From: Aradus depressus
Taxonomy: Eukaryota > Arthropoda > Insecta > Hemiptera > Aradidae
Direction: 5' to 3'
Length of the DNA stretch: 64,000 nucleotides
Assembly: GCA_963662175.1 (NCBI GenBank)
Contig: OY759224.1
Location: forward strand, 22,019,489-22,083,488
Part shown: in pieces, positions 33,421 through 48,400 of the stretch
Numbering within the stretch: the stretch's first letter is position 1
Layout: each line of letters opens with the position of its first letter
Made by a program: the position numbers and the translations under genes
The notes under the pieces: generated by a model
What the model was told of the DNA's origin: nothing
Databases searched by the model: none
Seen by the model: the letters and a program-made list of their open reading frames with translations, nothing else

Positions 33421-36400
33421 ATGGCATTATTGACAGATCCTTCTGGTCTAAGGGGGAAACCGTTTAAAATTTTAGTTAATAAGCACAAAGTATTTTGCGT
33501 TTTTCTGTTTATAGCGTCTATTGTTTGGTATTTACTTCTTGCTTCGGACCAAGTTAATAATGGTAAATTATTGATGCTCTATAACTTATATATTTTCAAA
33601 GAATATTCTTCATTACGTTTTAACTGTGCTGAATAAATGTTATACATATTTAATTGTTTTATTTTGAACATCGAAGGATTCCTTATAAGCCTTTTTTAAA
33701 ATTATTTTTAGCAACATATCTTTCGGAAAACGCGCTCCTACCAGGACTTGTTGTGGTGGTTTCTGATTTGTCTAGAGATGCAAAGGAACTTTTACATGAG
33801 CTTGAAGATAAAATTCTTCCGTATCCTTCAATGCCAGAGGCTTGGTTGAAGGCAAAATTTAGAGATGCATTTGTTGAGTCGTATACACAAAATTTTACGT
33901 TGTCAGGTTCATTTGGTGTAAGTATGAAAGCTTCATTTCTGGATGTTTATTACTTGCAATAATTTAATATTGTTATTTACTCACTATTTTTCCTCTCAGA
34001 TATGCCCCAACGTTGATATTATGATTCTTCCTTTCACACTGGTATTTGTAGATTTTTCATGTTTTATTTTTAAAAAAAATGTTTTTTGAATCCTTAGACA
34101 TATAGTGGGAAAAATGTTTATGGGATAATTCGAGGTGGTGGTTCAAGCAATGAAGCCATAGTTATTTCAGTTCCTTTCAGGGGCGAAGATTCGCCCCATG
34201 AAACCACAGCTCCTGGACTCGCCTTAATACTCGCTATTACTAAGTATTTTAGAAGTAAGTAATTTAACAAATTTAAGTATATTGTGTATCTGTAACTTTG
34301 TGAAAATGGGTTATTTACGTTTATCTAAACGCTTTTGTTAATAAATAAATGAAACTACCGGTTTCGTCATTACACCGTCAGATTTAGTTATATACTAAGA
34401 CAAGTTTTCTGAATGCCTATGGTCTAAGAAATAAATAATATTATTATGAAAACAGAACCTGTTCTAAGTTGTTAACAAAGGAGTGTTGTGGAGATAGTTT
34501 CTAACTAAACCAAGTGATGGTATATTGCCGAAACCGGTAGTTTCTGTATACATTTTTTGTGGAAGTCAATATCTCAAAAAGAAGTTTGTTTTATTTATTA
34601 CAAATTTACACATGTGCCCATTTTTCAACGTAAAACGTCTTTCATTCCGGTCAGTAGGGGGTCGCTGGCTAAAACAGTAACGAAACCTGTAATATTTTAT
34701 CTTTGCAATCGTATTACTCTATCATACATGTGTCGCGTGCGCAGATGACGACACCCTTCTTGCAATCGGAGCTAAGTTTAGCCTCGCGCGCGGCACTCAC
34801 AGAGGCATAGCTCGGCAGTACGTTTGTCGATCCGAGCGAGAGTAGTCGCGTTTGAGAGATCTCACTCTGCCATAGTAGGTAAAATCCATCAAACTCAAAG
34901 CGGTGCTCTTCAGGAGTTATAAGGCTTACAAGTGTGTAATTTGTTGCACAAATTTGACGGTTGCTCGGCTATATCTCCTCCGCTTTCGACACGTGTATTT
35001 GGTTACGTCATTTTTGTACCCACGTACAAGACGTTTCACGTACCCCACTGCGGCTACATCCCTGATACAGCCTGTTTTTTTTTTGTTTGCCCTATGTACA
35101 AAGCATATTACCATGTTATTTACGACATCCATGACCCCGGGAGGAATTCTATCTACGAAATAAAACTCTCCCGGACGGGATTCGAACCCGTAAACCATGC
35201 GGCCAAAGCCTTCTATTTTTTAAATAAAACAAACTTATTTTTTGAAATATTGTCTATTCCACTAAAGATATTTATAAAAATAAAACTACCGGTTTCGGCC
35301 TTACACTATCGTCAGGTCTAGTTATGAACTAAGTTAGTTTGCAGAGAGCGACCCTTCAAATACATAGTGGAATAGACAATATTTCGAAAAATAAGTTTGT
35401 TTTATCTATTTATTACAAATTCCACAATATGTCCGCGTTCCTCAACTTAGAAGCCTTCTATTATTCTTTGTCACACCGATATATGCTGTAAGATAATTTC
35501 ATGATTTTTGTTTAGGGCAAAAATATTGGTCTAAAGACTTGATCCTGTTGGTGACGGAACATGAACAGGTGGGGATGCAGGCTTGGCTTGAAGGATATCA
35601 TGGTGTGACTTGCGGTACAGGTACGTTGAACAGTGAACGACTTGAATAAATATATCATAATTGTATAATTGTTTTATTTTTTTATGTTTATAAATTTTAA
35701 AAAATCGTACTTTTATGTACTTTACCCAGCACGAATTAATCATTTTTTTTTTCGCTCTTCTTCCAAAACCAATCAACCGTTTGGACTAAAACTCAATATT
35801 TGACTACGCGAAAGATTTGTTGTTGCTATCAAACGCCCCAGAAACGTCCAAAAGGATCTAAATGTTATAGAAAAGCTTTAATTTTATTTATTTATGAACT
35901 ACAGTTTGTTATTGTGACTCATGCCCGGACTACGAGGTCATTTCGCTCTGGAGGACACTGCTTTGGGAATCCTACATTTTGCGTACCCTAAATTCTTCTT
36001 ATCTTCCTAGAGTAGGGTTCTTTAACAATACCTGGCAACTCACATGCTCGGGACCATCTCTTTACATCCCATCCGAAGGACAGAATCGAATCCGCGATAT
36101 TGATTTCAGTAGGCTAACACGTTACCTCTGGGCTAGCAGCGCCCTCTTAAGAACTACAGCCCTGGATTACATCTGCGAAGAACGAAAGGGGACAATTTGT
36201 GGAGTTTACATTTTACCTTGGAGAAAGGGCAACAACACTTCTTATGTTTTGCTTAGATGCTTCACTTGCCTGCTAAGATCTTTGCTTCAGTATTTTACTT
36301 ATTCGCTTGGCTTAATTTCAATAGGTTAAATACTTGACTTAGACAATAGAATTATCAATGGGGTTAATATGTTTCGCTTGGTTGAATGAGTTATAATCAC

Positions 36401-39400
36401 TTAATGATAACAGATGTAGTTTTGGATTAAAAAAGCAATCCGCCCCAATTTAGTTCCGTTCAAGAGTTTATCTAGCATTACACATAGAATTCAAATAACA
36501 TATTTACAAAAATTTAAGATGGCAGGCAGGCGAAGTGTAACTCACATGACGAGACAGAGGAAAGAGTCGCCAGCGCATCGTGGGCTCCAGGACTGAGCAA
36601 CCCGTCGCAAAAGCTGCATATCCTTTTAAAGCGGGCGATTTCTGTGTCTCTTCTCCGGTCTCCTCTGTGACTATACTATCTTGCCGTTGAACCAACTAGC
36701 TCCAGGTTTAGGGCATTTTGACAACTGTATCAACGTCCTTTCAAATGTCTTCCCACCTAACGCTTCTCTCCGGCATTATAAGACTCATGCAAGTCTATTA
36801 GTTACTGTGACTCATGCCCTGGCTTATATCAGGTCATACCTACTACTAGAGCATTTTTTCGTCGCTCTGGTGTTCATGAGTCCCACTCTACTGTGGTAGT
36901 CCTAAATTTTGTCGAACGAGTACCTGACGTAGTATAGGCTCGTACCATCACTTATCGTCCCATCCGAAGGAAGGCGTGCTCAAGTTTTTTATACATAAAA
37001 GATAAAAAACCTAAGGGTCTCGACCAGGTTTCGAAGTATATTAGTGCCTTACACTGCCTCGTACTAGCCTGGGTCATATAATCTAATGAATAAAACAATT
37101 TATTTATGGTTTGTTTTTATTTATTATTTATATTAAGTTACAATGTATGTTCTTTGTCCATCTACACTGGGCGTACTTATAAATAATTTAGTTAACTGAT
37201 CTTATAATTGATATTATCGATGGACACAGAACATTTTGTCAAAAAGAAAAGTGAATTCACAAAATGAAAACTATTATATTTTCACACTAAAACGTAAATG
37301 CAAATCTTCTAATTATTTCTCTATTCGTGGATTATGTATTTTTCTTCTTTTTTTTCAACATTGTTAGATTTTCATGTAACGAACGATGTTTAGTGTTAGA
37401 ACAACTGCAAATGTAATGGCGATCAAGGTGACTTCAGGCCTTATTAACGTTCCTAAAACAAAACAATAAATATATTTGAAAAAAAGTTGCAAAAAGCATA
37501 AAATATGTCAACTAAACCTTTCGGTCTCTTTTGACTGAAAATCAACATATGTCTTGTTTGGGCTTGACAAAAAAAAAATGTATTGACAAAATTTAGTATG
37601 CGGATTTAGAAGTCGCTAAAGTCAATTGATTGGGATCTATAAATAATTATTTATATTGTGACTTATTAATAATCTATACTGTAATAATTACAATTATTGT
37701 TAACGAACTCAATTACGTTTCCGCTCTCCCTCCAAAGCCAATCGACCTTTTGGGCTAAAACTCAATATTTGACTTACAATAGTGGCTTCTGTATAGATTT
37801 AGATATATATTCTGTATAGATTATTTATTTATAGGCGGCCTTGTTTGGGCTTGAGATAAAAAAAAAATTTCGTGTACCACCATCAATATACTTTCGCAGT
37901 ACGAAATATTAATAAGTTAAGTTTTCAATGATTGATAGAAACAGTAAAGTTGCGGATTCGAATCCCGTCCGGGAGCGAGTTTTATTTCATAGATAGAACT
38001 CCCTCCCGGGGCCATGGATGTCGTAAATAACTAGATATCAAAGTGACATGGCTAATATGCATAGAACATAAGGCCAAAAAAAAAATAGAGAAACAGTATC
38101 TTTATAAATGTTGGCGAAACTCAGAATTTGGCAAACGTTTCTGAAACTTCTTCAAGACCTTATTTATGACTAGTATGTGATGGTGCGATGTGTCACTATC
38201 AGACACAGACAAATACATAACACTTATCCACTCGTCATTATAAGGCCCTGGAGAAGGAAATAAATTGTTTCCGAAACGTTGGCCGAGTATTAAGTTTTTA
38301 CTTTCTTGTAACTACAATATAAAGAAGTATTGTGATCGTGCGAAAATCCGAGATCGAGGTCACCTGAGTATGTTTTGACAATTTTTTCGGTCTGTATGTA
38401 TGTGATTGGAAAGTAGTCAACTCTCTACCGCAAAAACGATTGTAGCTATGAACTTACTTAGGTCTGATTAGATTTTGGCGGATGTCGAACGAAAATTGAG
38501 ATTTTTTTCCTCCGGAAACTACATTTTTCAAGATACAGCTTATGTTTATGGCCTAATCAAAAATATTTTCGAGTAATACTTGTAGAGAATACTGAAATAC
38601 ATAATTTATATAGTAAATGATTTTTCAAAGGTCTTCCGGTTTTCGAGATACATGCCGAAAAACATATTGAAATGTAGTTTTGAAAACGGTTAGTCCTATC
38701 GAAAAATTGATTCTGAGCAAAATTGTTCTTTATAAAATTTCCAATCACTAAAGTCCTCAGATTTGAGATAGGATCAAGGCAACACTAGTTATAGCCCCCC
38801 GAATAATATAAACTAAATGTCTACAAGGAATATATCTAATTTTAATTTTCAAACCGTAACTCATAGCAACGAACTTTAAAATATGGTAGAACTTTAAACA
38901 AATTGGTATAAAGCTACGAAAATATATATTATAAATTCAAAATCTCCTTACACAATCCGAAAGTGATATTTGTTCTTTCTATCAATTTCTTTACTGTTTT
39001 TTTAAATTTAAATCTATAATTATTCAGGAGAAATTTTGAGTGTACTTTTATATGGGCTCGCAATTTCGGTCCTTCCATTTTCATGTTTAGGAACAAAAAT
39101 TATACCAATTTCTTCAGGAAAGTTTGAAATTAAGCACATTTATAAACATAATATAGTATAGATTCATTGTATGAAAACAAATCATATGTATCCGAAAAAA
39201 TAAAATGTCAATTATTTTAGTAAAACAGTACATGTTTTCTCAAATTTGAAAAAATTGTAATTATCAATTATCAAAAATTCTACCTCACCTTTTTTGCTAT
39301 ATAGCATCTGTATTCAACATTTATTTTTATACAAGTTCGTTGCCTGAATCTCATAAAATCATTGCAAACAGTACATGAAATCAAATCTTCACAATTTTGT

Positions 39401-42400
39401 ATAAATTAAAAAGCCATTATTATATTGAGGCGTTAACTCTTCAAAATACAGATACCGACTAATACAATTCAATGATTGATTTAGTGTCGTGCCCAAACGG
39501 AAGTTTGATTCTAAGCCTAAACTTTCATACATGCCCGCCCTTTTATCATTTTTTAAAACTAAATAAACATTTTAACCCTAACTAATTGTATAAATATAAA
39601 TTTCAAACTCTCCTGTACACATTGGTATAATTTTTGTTCTTAAAGATGGAATTGTTGAGTTGAAACATCAATTTGAAATGGGGCCCATATTCAACTACAT
39701 CCAAAATTTCAATAATATATGAATTTAGAAAAATTATTACAAAAATAATTGAAAATTAAGGTTGACAATTATCTATAAAAATTGTTGTGGAAAGTTACTT
39801 TTTCAATTAAATGGTTAAAATTTGAATTGGTTATCCTATCTCATTCGGGTTACATATTGACATAAGTCCAAATATATTATGTATTACATAATATGTATAA
39901 AATAATTTCACTTACCCACTGAAGAACTTCCCTCTTCGTCTGGTAATATGAAAAATACAAAAAAATATTTGTTAACATGTTAATATTTCTTTTTATTAAA
40001 TCATAAATACGCAAGTTCAATAGTGTTTACCTGCTGCTAGTTCTCGTGTTAACCAAGCCAAAGCTCCCAATCGTAGAATATTGTTCATCATCTTCAAAAT
40101 GATATTTTAAAATATAAAATACAATTAAAGAGAAATTTTTAAACTTTTTACAATGTTGCAGCCTGGACGCCCAGCTCTATATGACACCAACAAAAGAAAG
40201 ATAATTGACTCTCGTAGCTATGATATTTATTGTTTTGTTTTTGTGTTTAATTTTTCTTTTTTTATTTAAAAAAAATTAAAAATATGATACAATAAACTAA
40301 AAAAATTATGTATACATGTTTATATTTTTTTAACTGGTAATATTAGTCTTCGCACAAGTTAAATACAATTTTTTTCTAATAAATTTGACATTGAGATTTA
40401 TGTATCATTGATCAAAATAATTTTTTTATTCAGTTAATTATATGACTTTATTAAATTTTGGAGCAGCTGACAATCTCATTTATATAATGTAACCTAAAAT
40501 ACAAATTTATCACAATTTTCATGTTATTCAAATTAATACTAATTGTAAATATGAGTTTTTCGATTTGTTTTTTACGATTTAGGGTTATTAAGATGCATCG
40601 TTCCGAAGGATCAAATAGAGTATTCCGGTACTTCATGGATATATTTTTATTTCCCCAGACACACAAATTATAGGGAAAGTTATGTAATCGGTCGAAAATT
40701 CGATGCGAAGTTTTCAACGGAATTTCGTGTTTTCCGATCTTTAGATTACAAATATGAAAAAAAATGTATCTTTGTCTGTGAACACAATAACTCCCGATAG
40801 AATGAATATATCATCACGAAAATTTGCACGAGCGTCCAGAATTCTCTGTCGATGACACCCATTGTTTTTCAGCCAAATCGACCAATGGGGAGAGGGGGAC
40901 TTAACATAAAAACTCTATTAACTGCCGATAGAATGAATGTATCGACATGAAATTTTATATATGTCACCAAAACCCTTATAAGGGACGACACTTTTTAACT
41001 TTCAGCAGAATCGGCAGAAGGGAAGGGATGAACTCGAAAGTATGGTGACAGAGTCGAAAATTGTGTCTGAGATAAGGTCAGATTTATATTGTACTACCCT
41101 CAAAACGTAAAGAAACGTGGTTTTCCGCATGGCGGCTATTTATGTAAATGTCTGTCTTTCGTTTGCGATAACTTCTGCGAAAATACATTTTTATATTGTT
41201 TTTTATTGCTCGTCTCAACAATTACTGTTGAGAGCGCCGGTAGCTCAGTGGTAGTATGCGACCTATCTTACTGAGCTCAAGATTGTGGGTTCGAAACCTG
41301 GCCGAGGCCCTTAGGTTTTTTATCTGAGAGGTGAAAAAATCTTGAGCATGCCGTCCTTCGGATGGGGCGTTAAGTGATGGTCCCGAGCCTGTGGGATGTC
41401 AGGTACTCATTAAAGACACCTACCCTAAGTGAATAAACCACTGTAGAGTCGGGCTCATGTCCATCAGAGTGACGAAAGATTGCTCTGGTAGTAGGCGATA
41501 TGACCTTGTAGTTAAAGCCCGGGTATGAGTCATAATACCTATTATTTGAACTTTGTGATTACGATTACGAAAGCCAAAACCGGTACACTATATGTATATA
41601 TTATATAATTTCCTTGCGTTCGCGATAACTTTAGCAAAAATGCACAGATTTAAGTTTTTTTTTTTTTTTTAAATCTCGCGAAGAGGACACCAGACCTATC
41701 AATTTTGATGCCAATCGCATCAATGATTGTGGAAATATATGCAATTGTTTCCGTTCCTAACTTTTGTAAATCGTTTGAATGTTTCTTTGAAAGAAAAAAT
41801 TATACAAAAATAAAGAAATATTTTATAATAATGTTTTAATAATAAGAATTAACATTTTAATTTTACTGTGATTTTAGGTGTACTGAAAGCTGGAGAACTG
41901 GAAGGGCGTGGTGGTGCGATTCAAGCTGCGGTCAATTTGGAATTACATTCTGATAGAATTAAATATATCGATGTGAAATTGGTTGGACTTAACGGTCAAT
42001 TACCAAATTTGGATTTGGTGAATTTGGTGCTAAGAATGTGCTCTAAAGAGAGAGTCCGCCATTCTTTTTCTAATAAAGTAAGTTACAATTTTTTTTTAAA
42101 TTTTAATTAGGGAAGGATTAACCAAGGATGTAATAGAAAGGAGGAGAGTTCAAATTAATTATTGTGACTCATGCCCGGGCTTTAACTACATTTCGGTTAC
42201 TACCAGAATGCTCTTTCGTCACTCTGGTGGACATGATCCCTGACTCTACTGTGGGAGTCCTAAATTTTTGCCATTTAGCTACCGGCGCTGTTGGCTTGTG
42301 ATCAATAAAAACCAACTTGTATCGTGAACTTTCTGCCAAGCTTTCGGCACTTGGTTAGATCCGTGCCTTCTTCAGAGCCTGTATTGACATATATACATTA

Positions 42401-45400
42401 TTAATGAGTTTTTGTATGCTAGATTTGAGTAAAGATATAACATTAATGCTTTATGTGACCAAATCAATAATTAACATTTAAGTAAATCGTTACATAATTT
42501 TATGTATGACATCATATTTTGTTTTGTTTAAATATTATATTTTATTTTAAAACTTCTGCTCGAGAGCGAGTTTCATATACCCAATAATGCCAGTATGAAA
42601 TGAATTTGAGAGGGGTGAGGGGGAGTGATCAGTACAAAGGTGGTTGGTATGGCCAAATCACATATATATTATTTCTTCATCAAATTAATGAGATTTTTAT
42701 GGATTCCATATGGTTAATGAACGTTCTTACAACTCAGCACTTGGGCTGGTGCAAATTGGCTCTCTGGCGAGCAATACTCATAATGGAAATTCTTATATAA
42801 TTTGGTGCATGTATATGTTGCAGGAGAAGATGCACAACATGCCCAGCTGGGAGCAATGGCAACACTCTCTGGCCACTATGACCTCCATGGTGCTTACTCA
42901 GGCTTCTGGGGTCCCTGACGGAAACCACGGCCTATTTCATCGGTATTTATTAATAGCGACCGAAAGTATATGTAACAAAAAACGGAATATATTATGTAGA
43001 AGAAGGCCCCGGTAGCTCAGAGGTAGCGTGTTTAACTGCTACTGAGCTCAAGATCGTGGGTTCGAAACTCGGTCGAGGCCCTTAAAATTTTTCATCGGGA
43101 AGTTAAAAAAGAGTTTTTATGAATTTTAAAAAAATAAATTTTTTTGAGGGACAACAAGGGATGTTAAATGATACATTTTTTTGTTAGACCAATATGGGGT
43201 CAAACCCCATTCAGACCCCTCAGATTAAGTATATATGTTGTTTCAACTACATAGAGCAGAAGTGTAACGAAAACTTGTAACACTAATCGCTTATATCTTT
43301 GCAACCGTACAACCCGCGCGCCTTACTTTGGTATCGTTGTGTAGAGGAAAGAAGCCATAACTTGATCACGCAGATGGCGCCTTTGTCGCGCCACGCATGA
43401 CGCAATCGGAGCTAAACTGAGCCCCGCGCGCGGCGTTCACAGAGGCATAGCTCGGCAGTACGCTCGGCTATGGCGCCCCCACTTTGACATGTTATATTTG
43501 ACACCCTCTGCAAAACGCACAAGACGTTTCACGTACCCCACTGCATTTTTTCTCAAGTTCTTTTTATTTATTTCTGAATTACATTTATAATTTTAGGTTC
43601 GGTATTGAAGCAGTAACGATGGAAGGTCATGCAAAGACCGGGAACGGACCTCACGTAACTCTTCATCACATCGGGAGGTATGTTTTGCTGTATACATAGT
43701 AATTCTTCTATATTGTAAACTTCCTCGACTGTCAATACTATAATTGTTTGGGCTTGAATGATGATTTTGGATCACTGTGATACTTCTCTCCCCCTAATCT
43801 TGGACCTGTGCAAGTTTCTTCAGCTTGCTCTGTTAGATTCTGCCCTCAGCAGAGTGCACAACTCCTTTGTGGTACATTTCTTAGTTAATATTCTGGACTT
43901 TCCATTGTGTGGGAAACAGTGTCCATCATCAAACTGAATTATATTTTTTACGTTATATTTGATGTAAAGAGAATTACGAACAGTAACCGTATACCTTCTC
44001 TCAAACTACTCTTGGCCAGGCAGTACACACACTTATTTCATTATAACTAGGGTTGTGATTTATATCTATTTACATATTTTTTTCTATTAACTTTAGCATT
44101 CTGTTTAAACATTATCTTTATGTTTTGGCCCATAAAGAATCAATTTAAGCTAATTTTATTTTGCATATATCGCTAAAAATACATATTTTTGCAGATCTGA
44201 ACTTTATTTGTATCCATATTTTTGAGTTTTTTCGGCAGTTCAAGGATATACTCTGTAAAGTAGATACACACCTATTTTATTTTTTTGAAGCCATTTTTTT
44301 TTTCTTGTAAACTGACCATTATTAAAAATTAATCCCACTTTTTTCCTAATTTTTCCCACTAAATTTGCTTGTGTTTGGCCAGGTGTATGCGGCTTTTATT
44401 GAGAAGAGTGCATTCCAGGAACTTCAATATTTTCTCTTGAATTCATTGTGTTCATATTGTGAACTTTTTATTCTATTTGTTTACTCTAATTTATTCTCGG
44501 AACTGTTTTTTATGCCCATTTCCCCCCTTCTTTCTTATTCTTTTCTAAGTCGATCTGTTCAGTTTTAAACGTTTTTTTTAAAAGAAGTGGAGATGTTTGT
44601 TGAGCTCAGAGTCAGGGGTTGAATTGAGCCCAATGGATATTGTGGTTTTCAGTTATGCGCAAGTTACTTCAATTGATGTGGAGCGCTTATTCAGTGATAC
44701 AAATCAATTTTGAGGCCAAACAGACGATCCTTTTTGTTTGAAATTTCAAAAAGTTATATGTAATTGTAACAGTTTTTTAGACGATTAAGTTTTTCTCTGA
44801 TCAAATAATTTTTTATATTACTATATTTTTTTGCTTATATATTTTTTATTTAATATATTTTATGTCTATAAGGATTTTCTATTATTTCTGTAGGTCCTAT
44901 TTTATTCTGTAGGTACTTTTTTCTTTTGCAGTCTTTCGCATATTTTTAGTTTTTAATTGCTAATTATAACATTATTTTCTTATATGTATCGTATAGTATT
45001 TCGTTAATATCCAGCTCGGAAGGATAAACGAAAAACAATATAGAATCACAAAAGGTCTTATAAAATTTTAGCAAATAACCATTATCTAACAAAAATTTAA
45101 GATGTAGGTATTTTAAGAATATTACTCATAACATAAAATATTCATTTATAAAAAGTCTTTAAAATTTTGAGAATAAAAGCATTTAAAAAACACAAACAGG
45201 TACTCTAATACAATATAATTTCCTTGAAATTAGATAATATAAAGGCTAAGCAATCTCTTTGTTTTTATTTATTCATTAGTTAATCCACTGTATCAACAGA
45301 AATTGCAAAAATGTATTCGGACATAAGGACATTTCAAATTGATCTTTATTTGTTTCAGAGTTATCGAAGGCCTCTTCCGCAGTATCAACAATCTTCTTGA

Positions 45401-48400
45401 AAGGTTCCATCAGTCCTATTTCTTCTATCTGTTGGCGGACACTGACAGATTCATTTCCATAGGTAGAGTTAATTCATGTTTTGTTATTCAAAAATCATCT
45501 TTTTTCTGATCTAATCATGACTATAATTTTTAAGAGGGAAAATATTTTTAATTTTTCCTAATAACCATTACTGTTTCAAATAACAGCGCAGGCAAGGGAT
45601 TTTAAGTTTTTTTAAAATATTTCTCTGCAGCTTGTTTTTTGAGTAATATTATTCATTATTCTTAGTGCTATAGATTATCAGGAAGGTTATATAAGCTACA
45701 ATTACGTAAGGATATATGATAAAGGTATATATATGAAATAGGTATAGGGTTATGATAACATATAGGTATAGAAACAATAAACTAAAAATGACTATACAAC
45801 AACTTACATCATGAAGGAATATAACTTAAAATTATTTACACTATAACGAAATAAACACAAACGATTGTATATAATTATATTTATTAGTATACAAACATAA
45901 GTCTTTATTATTACTGTACAATCACAAGCCTGATCTCTTCTCCTTTCTATTACTTCGAGGGAGGGGGGAGGTCTATCCTACAAAAATGAAACAAATATTA
46001 TAAAACTACTGAAAACAACTTCTAAGTTGAGAAATTCGGACATAGTGTGAAAACCTAAAATAAGTAAATAGAACAAATTTATTTTTGAAATGTTGTATAT
46101 TCCACAAAAAATGTATACATATGCTACCGTTTTGGCATTAAATTGAGACCATAACTCTAAACATGACAATGATATAATGTAAAAAAAAACATTAAGGCAT
46201 AGTCAAGGTCCACGCCGTAGATTTTCCGGGAAAACGTCGGGATAAAATCATTTTTCATTTTCTTTTGGATGCTGCCGTAGCTCTTGCATTTGCTCGGCAC
46301 TAGACTTTTTGGGGTTTTTAAATTCCTTTTGATGCGATATTTTCCTCTGATTTGCATTTTCTATAATTCCGCGCATGTTTACGATTCATATGAGACGACA
46401 TCTTTAATTTTTTTGCAATTTTCAATTTAGTACCGATTTTTACATATATTTCGGCGAATATTTTTATTGTTTCACTTTGAGTCCCAGTAGTGCTCCTCAA
46501 GCTCTTTACAATGACACCCGAATCAACGTCCTATCTAAATGCGTTATCACGCTACACTAATTTCTAATTTTACACAACTCGCAACAATCATCCGCCGGCG
46601 CCCACAATAGCCCGATAACGTCACAGGCAAAACAAACACGTACAGACATGCTCTATCCATTGTGACCTCAACCGTTGTTATCGCATTATTAGTGCCGTAG
46701 TTATTATCGATTGAAATCTGACGGTATTTTGTAACACAAGAAAGTTTGACCGGCTATCACTGTGCTTAACGAGCGAATAGATGTTTTCACCTCAAAAAAA
46801 AAAGAACTAAATTAAGTACACTTTTTGTGGAGTAGTTTGTAAGTATAACAAAAATTGATATAGTACATAACACATTTTGTTGTTTTGAAATAGGATTGTA
46901 CATGCCATGTATTGGAATGCTGGTAGCTGCGTTATTCATTCGTGCGTTTTCGCTTCATGTTTTATTACGTCATCGTCAGGAGGCAGGAGAAAAGGTAAAA
47001 TAAAAAAATCTTATTATTCAGAATGAATAGTTAGGAGATTCAGACTATATAAAGTTATATTTTATTATTAATACTTTTATAATGCATGTTATGAAAGTAA
47101 TAGTGTATATAATTAGAGATGTATATGAGGATATATCTCATGTGTTGCTGTTGTTACAAAGAGCAGATCAAATATTGCCAATCAGTCAATCAATCATGGC
47201 GCTACAACCCGGTGACGGGGTTATGTCTTGGCCTCCTCCACCAACAGCCGCTAATTGTCTCGATCCTGTGCGGCTGCCGTCCAGTTCCTGATGCGGAATA
47301 TGTTTCGGGCATCTTCTGCCACACCATCTGCCCATCTCAGCTTAGGTCTCCCTCGCCATCTCCATGAATGGGCTCCATTAGCAGCTTCTTCGGCATTTCC
47401 TCAGCTTCCATCCTGGCGACATGTCCTGCCCATCTTAACCGCCCAAACTTCATGACCTTCAGGACATCTGGTTCTCTATATAGTTCGTAGAGCTCTTGGT
47501 TGTTGCGTCTGCGCCATGCATGACCTACTTGCATTCCTCCAAATATTCTGCGTAGAACCTTCCTTTCGAACACCAATAGGCTGCTCGCTCATTTCTGAAG
47601 TTGTCCAGGTTTCTGAGTCAGACAGAAGAACTGGGCGGATAAGGGTCTTATATAGAACGAATTTAGTCTGCCTGGATATGTGGTTGCTTCTGAAGTGCTT
47701 GCTGAGACCTTAGTAGCACTTGTTTGCCGCAAAGATTCTCTTCCTTATCTCAGTTTCGTTAGCAAGATCAAATATTGTGGTGGCGAATATCTGTCTCTTT
47801 GAAAGTGCATTCTGCTCTATACATTTTGAAGTCAAGCGCCTCGTACATTTGCCATTTCGGCTTTAAATCGCACGACTCAAACAGTACGTAAACTTACTAA
47901 AGACAAATTAGGTAGTATTATATACTTATATCCATGAACACAGCTCAGACTGTCTGGAACTAATGTTATATGCTTTTATTAGGGTTTATTTTACGGTTTT
48001 ATTTTAATTCAGCACTTATTATTTAGAAGTTGTATTTATGATTATGTATAGAACTCTTTGCTATAAGATAATTCTTTAAGTTATTTTTCCTGTTTGCAGG
48101 AAGAGATGAACATTGGAGGGACTTGTGCCATGTTCCTGGTTGGTCATGCTCTGGGCGCCCTTGCCGATGTCTCCCCCAAGCTGGCCACATCGTGGTTTCC
48201 AACGACCGTCTCCAGTCGAACTGCCACCACCAGCGGATATATTGTTGTCTCTTTGTTGTCTGTTGTCGCTCCGTTTGTCGTTTTTAGAAGGTACATTGTC
48301 AACGTTTGTAACGAAGATCATGTTCATACAATAGTATATAAGTAACTGTGCTTTATATTACTTTAACTGAAGTTGTTTACTTGCGATATACGGACAAAGA

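Noticed and set aside
34903..35321. Three overlapping open frames
   Set aside because: They run across the junction of repeat F, SINE-B and the small inverted-repeat element.
41229..41310. Possible tRNA gene
   Set aside because: The A and B boxes are there, but the acceptor stem does not close and the sequence continues into the SINE body shared by many copies.
46318..46500. Possible BED-finger protein on the minus strand
   Set aside because: Has an SHMNRKH-like end but lacks the cysteines of a BED finger.
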